Below are positions 7,441 to 15,522 of a stretch of 64,000 bases of DNA, in pieces. The stretch is from Clostridia bacterium (GTDB lineage Bacteria > Bacillota > Clostridia > Christensenellales > Pumilibacteraceae). Under the pieces are notes generated by a model. That model was not told the origin of the DNA and made no database searches. It was given only the letters and a program-made list of their open reading frames with translations. The DNA is taken from the NCBI GenBank assembly GCA_022793815.1, contig JAAWDP010000014.1, forward strand, positions 21,663-85,662, written 5' to 3'. A program made the position numbers and the translations under genes. Numbering within the stretch: the stretch's first letter is position 1; each line of letters opens with the position of its first letter.

Positions 7441-10428
7441 ATGGAACAGAGCGAGAAGAAAAAATTCAAATTAACGGTCGGTCAGATAGTGACGATAATA
7501 GTGGTTGCGATAGCCGTAGCCGCGATGATAGTCGCCGACTGTATGGCTAAGAAATATTCCGCGATAATTTCTACTTTCCTCGGCTGCGCCGAGCAGATAG
7601 ACGGCGACACGGATAAAGTCGACGCGGCGGCAAAAACAGGCGACGAAGTCGTGCGTAAACTTGCGGACGACGGCGTGGTACTCATGAAAAACGACGAAGT
7701 GGAGGGCGGCGGCAAAACCTTGCCGCTTCCCAAAACTCAAAAGAAAATCAACGTGTTCGGTTGGAGCGCGACGGACGCAGGTTTCCTGCTTGCCGGCAAC
7801 GGCTCGGGACGCTCTTACGTTCACCCCGACAACAAAGTCACGCTCTTGCAGGCGTTCAAGGAAAGCGGTTTTACGTATAACGAGGAAATTATCAATATAT
7901 ACGAAAAGCATTGCACCACCGAAGACAAGGACTGGGGCGAGTCGGCAGACTGGGGCAACCGCAACAATACCAAGCTTAAAGAACCCGTAACGGCGGATTC
8001 TTTCCCCGACAGCGTGGTGCAGGCAGCCAAAGAATTTTCCGACACTGCGGTGGTGGTGATTTCGCGTTACAGCGGCGAGTATATCGGCAAGATAGCTTCC
8101 ACTCAGAAAAAGCACGGTCTGCCCGAAGACAAGACGCGTTCCGTAAACGAAATAAGCACGGAAGAAGAAAGCCTTATCAAAATGTGTACGGCAAACTTCA
8201 AGCGCGTGATAGTCGTGTTCAATACGGGCTCGATTATGGATATGTCTTTCGTGGACGACACGGAAAGATTCGGACATATCGGCGCGGCAATGAACGTGGG
8301 TTATATGGGACAGTCGGGCGCAACCGCAATCCCCAAGATACTTTCCGGCGAACTTTCTCCCAGCGGCAGACTTGCCGATACGATAGTTTACGACCCGAAA
8401 GTCAACGAGATTTCCCGTGTCAACGGCGACGGCGAAGACATCACGTATATCGAAGATATTTACGTCGGATACAAATATTACGAAACCGCCGCTGCCGAAG
8501 GACTTTACAAAGACAAGTCGGCTTACGGCAAAACCGGTTACGACGCAGTCGTGCAATATCCTTTCGGTCACGGACTTTCGTATACGAAATTCGACTGGGA
8601 AATCGAGAATGTATCGCTTCCGAGCGGCAGCGCGATAACCAGAGACAGCAAAATAGAACTCGACGTAAGAGTTACCAATACGGGCGACGAGAAGGGCAAG
8701 GACTCCGTTCAGCTCTATTACACCGCGCCGTATAAAAAGGGCGGTATCGAAAAGGCGGTCATAAATTTGCTGGATTTCGAAAAGACGCCCGAGCTTGAAC
8801 CCAATCAGTCTACTGTGGTCAAGTTCGAAATAACGCCGTATCAAATGGCGTCCTACGACTGCTACGACCGCAACCAAAGCGGCGCTACGGGCTGGGAACT
8901 CGACGTAGGCGATTACCAAATCAAGTTGATGACCGATGCGCACAACTTGAAGGACATGAAAGACGCGGTGCTTACCTATAAGGTGGAAGACAACGTAATC
9001 CGCTACCGCACGGACCCCGACAGCAACGGGCGTATCAAAAACCGTTTCACTGGCGACACCGCTTATGCAGGCTGTCCTTTGGACGGAAGCACGGTGGGCG
9101 TAAACTGGAAGTTCCTTTCGAGAAGCGATTTTGCCGGTACCATACCCACGTCGCGCGCAGCGAAACCCAACTGGCGCGAGGTATCCAAATTAGAATCTTA
9201 TATGTACGAACTGTATGGCTATTCCGAAATGCCTACGACGGGACAGGAAAGCAACCTTCGTCTTGTTGTGAACGAGGACGGCAGTTTCGTCGATAAGTTT
9301 ACCGGCAGCGAGAGCAAAGCGCTCAAATACAATGACGACCTTATTTTTAAGCTCGGCAATCCCGATAATTGGAAAGACCCCGTTTGGGATCAACTGCTCA
9401 ACCAGTTGTCCAAAGAAGATTTGCGTGTGCTTGTCGAGGACGGCGGCTACGGCACACGCGATATAGTCAGTATCGGCAAGCCCATTTGGTGGGATTACGA
9501 CGGACCCAGCGGTTTCAACAGAACCAACCTGTCTCCGAACACCCCGGGTTCGAAAATGACTGCGCTTCCTGCGGAAAACCTTGTCGGTCAGACCTGGAAC
9601 AAAGAACTCTCGTACTATGCGGGTCAGATAATCGGTATAGACGGACAGAACTTCGGCGTATCCGGTATTTACGCACCTTGCATCAACTTGCACAGAGAAT
9701 ACCTCAACGGGCGTAATTACGAATGTTACAGCGAAGACGCGGTGCTTTCGGGCATGCTTGCGGCACAGTTCAGCAAGGGTGCGAAATCCAACGGCGTGTA
9801 TGTGTATCTCAAACATCTTGCGCTTTACGATTCTTCGCCCTGGACGGATCACCGCGTGTGGATAACCGAACAGAACTTCCGCGAGAACTACATCAAACCT
9901 TTCGAAATCGCCATCAAACAGGGCGGAGCGACGGGAGTAATGGCGTCGTTCAATAAGATAGGACCCATGTGGGCGGGAGCAAACCGCGAGCTTATCGACG
10001 GCGTGCTCAGAGACGAATTCGGTTTCAAAGGCGCGGTAGTCACCGACTATGACGCAGGTACCGACCGCAACATGAACTTGCGCGCAGGAATAAGAGCGGG
10101 TCTTAACATTCAGTTGAATCCCCAATACGGTCAGGCGGGCACCTACGGCACGATAGACAAGAATAACGTGCTCGATATGAATCTTGCACGCGAAAGCGCA
10201 AAATCGATAATCTACATGCAGACAAACACTTATTGGTATGCAAAGACCAATACGGATAAGGGAGGTTACGTTACCGAAATACAGGGACCGCGCGTCACCG
10301 TAATGGCGTTCCGCTGGTGGATACCCGTGGTCGTTGCGATAAACGTCGTAGTATTCGGACTGTGTATTTGGCGCATGCTTGCGGTGTTCTTGCCGAAACG
10401 TAATAAAAAAGAAGCGGTCGTGTCTTAA
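7441..10428 (+). CDS. Membrane-anchored, domain-permuted GH3 glycoside hydrolase (GH3-1)
   Basis: 995 residues, N-terminal membrane segment about 12-34 and C-terminal segment about 950-975 (WWIPVVVAINVVVFGLCIW), so the body lies outside the cell. Domain order is reversed. The GH3 C-terminal (alpha/beta) domain comes first (VVLMKND..LPL, SPSGRLADT, YPFGHGLSYTKFDW). An Fn3-like domain follows (VRVTNTGDEKGKDSVQLYY). The TIM-barrel GH3 domain is last (DYDGPSGFN, NGRNYECYSED, LKHLA, GFKGAVVTDYD). D869 is the expected nucleophile. After LKH it lacks the usual N-x-x-E-x-x-R segment, having ALYDSSPWTDHR. Beta-glucosidase or beta-xylosidase type activity is likely from the family; the substrate is unknown. 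Confidence 0.9.
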   Translation: MEQSEKKKFKLTVGQIVTIIVVAIAVAAMIVADCMAKKYSAIISTFLGCAEQIDGDTDKVDAAAKTGDEVVRKLADDGVVLMKNDEVEGGGKTLPLPKTQKKINVFGWSATDAGFLLAGNGSGRSYVHPDNKVTLLQAFKESGFTYNEEIINIYEKHCTTEDKDWGESADWGNRNNTKLKEPVTADSFPDSVVQAAKEFSDTAVVVISRYSGEYIGKIASTQKKHGLPEDKTRSVNEISTEEESLIKMCTANFKRVIVVFNTGSIMDMSFVDDTERFGHIGAAMNVGYMGQSGATAIPKILSGELSPSGRLADTIVYDPKVNEISRVNGDGEDITYIEDIYVGYKYYETAAAEGLYKDKSAYGKTGYDAVVQYPFGHGLSYTKFDWEIENVSLPSGSAITRDSKIELDVRVTNTGDEKGKDSVQLYYTAPYKKGGIEKAVINLLDFEKTPELEPNQSTVVKFEITPYQMASYDCYDRNQSGATGWELDVGDYQIKLMTDAHNLKDMKDAVLTYKVEDNVIRYRTDPDSNGRIKNRFTGDTAYAGCPLDGSTVGVNWKFLSRSDFAGTIPTSRAAKPNWREVSKLESYMYELYGYSEMPTTGQESNLRLVVNEDGSFVDKFTGSESKALKYNDDLIFKLGNPDNWKDPVWDQLLNQLSKEDLRVLVEDGGYGTRDIVSIGKPIWWDYDGPSGFNRTNLSPNTPGSKMTALPAENLVGQTWNKELSYYAGQIIGIDGQNFGVSGIYAPCINLHREYLNGRNYECYSEDAVLSGMLAAQFSKGAKSNGVYVYLKHLALYDSSPWTDHRVWITEQNFRENYIKPFEIAIKQGGATGVMASFNKIGPMWAGANRELIDGVLRDEFGFKGAVVTDYDAGTDRNMNLRAGIRAGLNIQLNPQYGQAGTYGTIDKNNVLDMNLARESAKSIIYMQTNTYWYAKTNTDKGGYVTEIQGPRVTVMAFRWWIPVVVAINVVVFGLCIWRMLAVFLPKRNKKEAVVS

Positions 10429-10450
10429 ATATAAGTTTTTGCAACGAAAC

Positions 10451-10485
10451 AAACTCCCTACGCATATTTGCGCTCGGGAGTTTTG
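10451..10485 (+). terminator. Hairpin between GH3-1 and GH3-2
   Basis: aaactccc (10451-10458) pairs with gggagttt (10476-10483), enclosing a smaller cgca/tgcg stem. Only four T follow, so it probably attenuates rather than fully ends transcription inside the cluster. Confidence 0.5.
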
Positions 10486-10557
10486 CACCTTTGAATATAC
10501 CGACGTTCACGCCCCGAATCGGTAAAGCATTTGTTATCGGGGGCGGAGGAGATTATT

Positions 10558-13500
10558 ATGAAAAGAAAGAAAAAACAACGTATTATGAGCGCGGTGGCTG
10601 CGTTCGGAGCGGCTTTGACGCTTGCACTGTTGCCCGCTTGCGGCAAAGAAAAAGTACAGCCGAACCCTAACGAATCCACCGTAAATCCGCAGATAAATAC
10701 GGGGTCGCTCGCCTCGCAGGGGAAATTTTATGCGGACTATGCCACTTTTGCGGAAGAGCAGCAGGCGGCGAAACGTCTTACAGTGCAAATCGCCGAAGAG
10801 GGTGACGTGCTACTGAAAAACGACGGAGCGCTGCCTCTTAACGGCGACGAGAAAAATATCACGCTGTTCGGCATAAAAACCGTCAAGCTGGTCGAAGCAG
10901 GCGGCGGCAGCGGGGCCGGCGGACTCGGTAACAACGGTATCAAACCGTCTACCGTCAAATCCTCGCTTGAAGACGCGGGATTTTCCGTCAACGAAAAAAC
11001 CGTGGCTCTGTACGAAAAGTACAAGACTTTGGGATATACTTCCGAGATTCCTCTTTCTTCGTTTACAAGCGCTGTCGTGTCGTCTTACGGCGGATATAAC
11101 GATGCCGCAGTCATAACGATAGGCAGGGTCGGAGCGGAGAACATCGACTGCGCGACGAACAATGTCGCAGGTCATGCGAATCCCGACGAGCACTATCTGC
11201 AGCTCGACGATAACGAGCGCGCTCTCGTCAAACACGTCAAACAGTATTTCGATAAAGTAATAGTGCTTATAAACAGCGCAAACATAATGCAGATACCCGA
11301 TTTGGCGGAAAAGAAAACGTCGGATAATCTCGGCGTGGACGCAATTATATGGGTCGGAACTACGGGCAATAACGCGATAGACGCCGTAGGAGGCATACTC
11401 AACGGCAGCGTAAATCCTTCGGGTCATACCACGGATCTTTGGAGCAGAGATTTCACGCTCGACCCGACTTTCACTAATTTCGGCTCGAACTCTCAAAACA
11501 AGGACGCGGACGGCAACCGCATGGACGCATTCTATTACGATTCGAACGGCGCAATCACGCAGTATGCCGAAGTGCAATACCGTGAGGACATTTACGCCGG
11601 ATACCGCTATTACGAAACCGTGGCATACGAAAAAAATGCGGCGGGACAGGACGGTGAACAGTGGTATAACAGCCGTGTGCTTTATCCGTTCGGATTCGGA
11701 CTTTCCTATACGACGTTCGACTGGACGCTTACCGACACCCCCGAAAAAGCGCTTGTTTCGGCGCCGAACGAAACCGTGACCGTAAAAGTAAACGTAACAA
11801 ACACGGGCTCGGTTGCGGGTAAGGACGTCGTTCAGCTTTATTACTCCGCGCCTTATACGAAAGGCGGCATCGAAAAATCGTCCGTGAATTTCGCGGCGTT
11901 CGCAAAGACGAAACTGCTTGCCCCCGGAGAAAGCGAAACGCTCACTTTGCAGTTTGTGGCGCAGGACATGGCGTCTTATGATTTCGACGACATCAACAAC
12001 AACGGATTCGAAGGCTGGGAACTGGAAGAGGGCGAATATAAGATAACGGCTTGCCGCGATTCGCATACGCCCGTTCTCGAAATCACGCGAGTCGTAGACG
12101 GCGGATTCAAATGCGAAACCGACTATACCACGGGCGCCAAACTCGACCCCGTATTTGTCGGCGACGACACCACCGTGAACGAGTCTTTGCTTGCAAACAA
12201 ACTTTCGCGTGTCGACCTTGCGTCCGCGCCTATTCCCGCCGCTTCGACGAAAGAGGACAGAACGCTCGGCGGTGCCGATATAGCGCGCCTCGACGACCAG
12301 GATACTTACGAAGTTTGGGAAGACAACGAAAGTCAGCCTTACTATAAAAAAAGAGTGCCGGCAGACTGGACGCAGGCGGAAAAACATTCTTCGGGTTATT
12401 CCGACGTCGGTTTGAAACTTGCGGACATGGCAGGCGTGGCTAAGGACAAATCGCGCTGGACTACGTTCATGAACCAGTTGACCTGGAATGAAATGTGCAG
12501 TATCGTCGCTTACGGCACCGCTGCACCCTCACTTCCGGCAATAGGCAAAAGCGGCGAAACCGCAAAAGACGGTCCGGTGCAGGTAAAAGGCGGAACGCTG
12601 TTCGCGTGTGCAGGTATAACCGCGGCTACGTTCAATACCGACCTGGCTTATAAAATGGGCAGAATGGTCGGAAACGACTGTATCTTCCTCGGAGTGCAGG
12701 AATGGCTCGGACCGGGCATGAACATTCACCGCAGCCCGTTCTCGGGAAGAAACTTCGAGTATTACGGCGAAGACGGAGTTCAAAGCGGACTTATCGCGGC
12801 TCAGGTAGTCAAGGGCGCAAGCGAAAAGGGCGTGCTTACTTACATCAAGCATTGTTTCGCAAACGACCAGGAATCGTTCCGCGCTGATTACGGCGGAGTA
12901 TGCACCTGGGCGACGGAACAGGCGTTGCGTGAAATTTACGTGCGTCCGTTCGAATATGCGATAAAGGCTGGAAGTCTGGGACTCATGTCCTCCTTCAACA
13001 GAATGGGCTTTGCCGTTACGGCTAACTCGACTGCGGTGCTCAATACGCTGTTGCGTGACCAATTCGGGTTTACGGGCGCGATAGTAACCGACGCCTGGAC
13101 AAAAGATTTCATGCCGCTCAATCTTATGGTTCGCGCCGGCAACGATCAGCTGCTCGGCGACGGCGGAAGTTATCCCAAAAATAATTTGACGCGCGGCGTT
13201 TGGAGCGCGGAAGACAATTGCGTCAAAGTGCCGGCAAACGCGGAAGAAAAAGCCGCAAATAAAAATACGGTGGTTTCGCCGACGCACTATTATGCGGTCC
13301 GAACCTGTGCGACCAACATTCTTTACACCCGTGCAAATTCCATCGTCAATAAAAACTGTCTTGCCGACGGCAACCTGTCCGTTACGGTGACGAAAGGCGT
13401 AAACCTCTCTACGGCTATCGCGGCGTCGTCCACCTCGGATGTCGAAATAAATTCGAGAAACGGCAGCCTGCCTAACGGACTTTCCGTCAGCGGCGGCACC

Positions 13501-14145
13501 GTCAGCGGCAAAACCGACGCGGAAGAAGGCGACTACCGCATAGGCGTCGAATTTACGGCGGACGGCTGGGTTAAGGTTACTGACGGCACGCTCAACGTGC
13601 ATGTCGTGAACGCCTACAATCTCGACGGCAACGAAATAGTCAAAGGCAGAACCGCGGCTACGCTCTCGCTGGGCGAAGCATACGAGGGCATACTCGACAG
13701 CGAATACTTCGCTTACGGCGCGCTTCGCGATTTCAACAACAATCCGGGCAATAAGAACAACCGTAAGATAATGACGTATTACGAATTCCGTAACGGAGGC
13801 GGCACCTACAACAGGGACGAGGATAAATCCGCCGCGGACATTATAACCTATCCGTACAATCCCTCCGATATCGCCCATGAACTTACCATGACCGTTACAA
13901 GCGGCTCGCTTCCCTCCGGACTCGCGCTGCAACCCGTAAGGGAAACGGTTGCGGGACATAACGGTCACAGCACTTACGAAACCGTAACCAAATACAAGAT
14001 TGTCGGAACTCCCACGGCAAAGGGTGCATATACCGCGACAATTAAAGTTTCCGTTCCTTACGCAACCATGTCGGGAAGCGGAATATGGATTTACGGCAGA
14101 GGAAAAATCGATTACACTATAACGCTTAAATTGGAAGTTGCTTAA
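10558..14145 (+). CDS. Lipoprotein, domain-permuted GH3 glycoside hydrolase with C-terminal Ig domains (GH3-2)
   Basis: 1195 residues from the ATG at 10558, chosen because it has a ggcggagga site and begins a proper lipoprotein signal (MKRKKK... LALLPAC); the upstream in-frame ATG at 10531 has neither. GH3 order is permuted: alpha/beta domain first (DVLLKND..LPL, YPFGFGLSYTTFDW), Fn3-like, then TIM barrel (SGRNFEYYGED, IKHCFANDQESFR, GFTGAIVTDAW). D845 is the predicted nucleophile and the KH..N..E..R site is intact. About 260 C-terminal residues hold two putative-Ig (He_PIG-like) repeats, with SLPNGLSVSGGTVSGKT and SLPSGLALQP...IVGTPTAKGAY. Anchoring is by lipid, unlike its membrane-spanning paralogues. 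Substrate unknown. Confidence 0.9.
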   Translation: MKRKKKQRIMSAVAAFGAALTLALLPACGKEKVQPNPNESTVNPQINTGSLASQGKFYADYATFAEEQQAAKRLTVQIAEEGDVLLKNDGALPLNGDEKNITLFGIKTVKLVEAGGGSGAGGLGNNGIKPSTVKSSLEDAGFSVNEKTVALYEKYKTLGYTSEIPLSSFTSAVVSSYGGYNDAAVITIGRVGAENIDCATNNVAGHANPDEHYLQLDDNERALVKHVKQYFDKVIVLINSANIMQIPDLAEKKTSDNLGVDAIIWVGTTGNNAIDAVGGILNGSVNPSGHTTDLWSRDFTLDPTFTNFGSNSQNKDADGNRMDAFYYDSNGAITQYAEVQYREDIYAGYRYYETVAYEKNAAGQDGEQWYNSRVLYPFGFGLSYTTFDWTLTDTPEKALVSAPNETVTVKVNVTNTGSVAGKDVVQLYYSAPYTKGGIEKSSVNFAAFAKTKLLAPGESETLTLQFVAQDMASYDFDDINNNGFEGWELEEGEYKITACRDSHTPVLEITRVVDGGFKCETDYTTGAKLDPVFVGDDTTVNESLLANKLSRVDLASAPIPAASTKEDRTLGGADIARLDDQDTYEVWEDNESQPYYKKRVPADWTQAEKHSSGYSDVGLKLADMAGVAKDKSRWTTFMNQLTWNEMCSIVAYGTAAPSLPAIGKSGETAKDGPVQVKGGTLFACAGITAATFNTDLAYKMGRMVGNDCIFLGVQEWLGPGMNIHRSPFSGRNFEYYGEDGVQSGLIAAQVVKGASEKGVLTYIKHCFANDQESFRADYGGVCTWATEQALREIYVRPFEYAIKAGSLGLMSSFNRMGFAVTANSTAVLNTLLRDQFGFTGAIVTDAWTKDFMPLNLMVRAGNDQLLGDGGSYPKNNLTRGVWSAEDNCVKVPANAEEKAANKNTVVSPTHYYAVRTCATNILYTRANSIVNKNCLADGNLSVTVTKGVNLSTAIAASSTSDVEINSRNGSLPNGLSVSGGTVSGKTDAEEGDYRIGVEFTADGWVKVTDGTLNVHVVNAYNLDGNEIVKGRTAATLSLGEAYEGILDSEYFAYGALRDFNNNPGNKNNRKIMTYYEFRNGGGTYNRDEDKSAADIITYPYNPSDIAHELTMTVTSGSLPSGLALQPVRETVAGHNGHSTYETVTKYKIVGTPTAKGAYTATIKVSVPYATMSGSGIWIYGRGKIDYTITLKLEVA

Positions 14146-14169
14146 AAAAACCATAACAGGAGAAGTAAA

Positions 14170-15510
14170 ATGAAAAAGAAGATTTTGGGCATAACGCTTG
14201 CTTTGACTCTTGTGTTTTCGCTCGTATGCCTTGCGGCATGCGGCGGCAGCGAGGAAAAGCAGGTCACGAAGATAGAAGTAAATCCGCCGACCAAAACGGA
14301 ATACACCGTGGGAGAGGCTTACGACCCTGCGGGCGGCTATATCACGGCGACCTATGCCGACGGCACTACCGCCAGAATAGAGTTCGATGCCGAGGGCGTG
14401 GAAATGGACACTCCCAGCACGGCTACCGCAGGCAAAAAGACAATCAAAGTTAGATACGGCGGACAGCGGACCACATTCACTATTACCGTGAATATGCTGC
14501 AATACAGCATAACGCTCGACTACAATTACGAAGGCGCTCCGGCAGACGGCTCTTTGAAAGCCGAAATGAACAAGCCCGCAAGCAAACCTACAAATCCCGT
14601 ACGCACGGGGCATTCGTTCCAGGGCTGGTTCACCGATGAAACCTGCACCATGGAATACGACTTCGAAAAGAACGTCACTGCGGATATGACGCTTTACGCA
14701 CGCTGGCTCAAAGACGGCGCAAGTCACGATTTCACGTTCGATTTCAATCGCACGGGTATCAAAAAGCCTCAGGTGACTCTTAAATATGCGCAGGGCGACA
14801 AAGCCGTAAAATATGCCGAAGACCCCGTCAGAGTGGGTTATGATTTCGGCGGTTGGTATACCGCGGCGGAAGGCGGCACGAAGTACGACTTTTCCGCGGC
14901 GCTCGGTGCGGACGTTACGGTATATGCGCACTGGACGAAAAAAGCAGACTATCAGGGTGTGCGCGAATACGTGTTCGAAGCCGAGGAAACCGACCTTTCT
15001 CTCATGAGCGGACCGGGACTCAGCAGCACGGCAAGCAAAGGCGGCATGATAGGTACGGTTGCAAACAAGGGTGCGAGCGGAAACAGATATGTCGGTTTCC
15101 TTTACAAACAGGGCGCGACCGTTACGTTCTGGATTGACAGTGACGCCGATGTAAGCGACGCCAAACTCGTGGCGCGTCTTTCTATGGAAGCGCGTAACTA
15201 TACTTTCAATACAAGCAATTATCAGATAAAAGTTAACGACAAAGAGCAGGATTTCGCGCCGATAGTTTTCACGGGCGTACCCAAACATACTACGGAAGGC
15301 GCCGAGTGCGTGCAGTTCAAAGACTACGAAATAGCGGTAAATGTTCCGCTCGTAAAGGGACGCAACAAAATAGAATTGATTGTCGCAAACAACGACCCGC
15401 TTGCGGGAACAACCATTACTGCGGCGGGACCGCTTGTCGACTGTATCAAGATAACCACGGGAGCGGTGCTTTCCTGGGACGGCGGCAAAGACCTGCCCAT
15501 GATATGGTAA
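14170..15510 (+). CDS. Lipoprotein with Ig-like, two InlB-type repeats and a CBM-like module
   Basis: 446 residues. Lipoprotein signal ends VCLAAC. Next is an Ig-like unit (TKIEVNPPTKTEYTVGEAYDP, about residues 35-105), then two InlB/Flg_new-type beta repeats with the signature GHSFQGWFTDE...YDF...TLYARW and GYDFGGWYTAA...YDF...TVYAHW (about 120-255). The C-terminal module begins YVFEAEETDL and ends GPLVDCIKITTG, the same CBM35-like pattern as in the other lipoproteins. No enzyme motif. Likely a glycan-binding or adhesive surface protein working with the GH3 enzymes on both sides, 24 bp after GH3-2 and 12 bp before GH3-3. Confidence 0.85.
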   Translation: MKKKILGITLALTLVFSLVCLAACGGSEEKQVTKIEVNPPTKTEYTVGEAYDPAGGYITATYADGTTARIEFDAEGVEMDTPSTATAGKKTIKVRYGGQRTTFTITVNMLQYSITLDYNYEGAPADGSLKAEMNKPASKPTNPVRTGHSFQGWFTDETCTMEYDFEKNVTADMTLYARWLKDGASHDFTFDFNRTGIKKPQVTLKYAQGDKAVKYAEDPVRVGYDFGGWYTAAEGGTKYDFSAALGADVTVYAHWTKKADYQGVREYVFEAEETDLSLMSGPGLSSTASKGGMIGTVANKGASGNRYVGFLYKQGATVTFWIDSDADVSDAKLVARLSMEARNYTFNTSNYQIKVNDKEQDFAPIVFTGVPKHTTEGAECVQFKDYEIAVNVPLVKGRNKIELIVANNDPLAGTTITAAGPLVDCIKITTGAVLSWDGGKDLPMIW

Positions 15511-15522
15511 AGGCGGTAGAAA

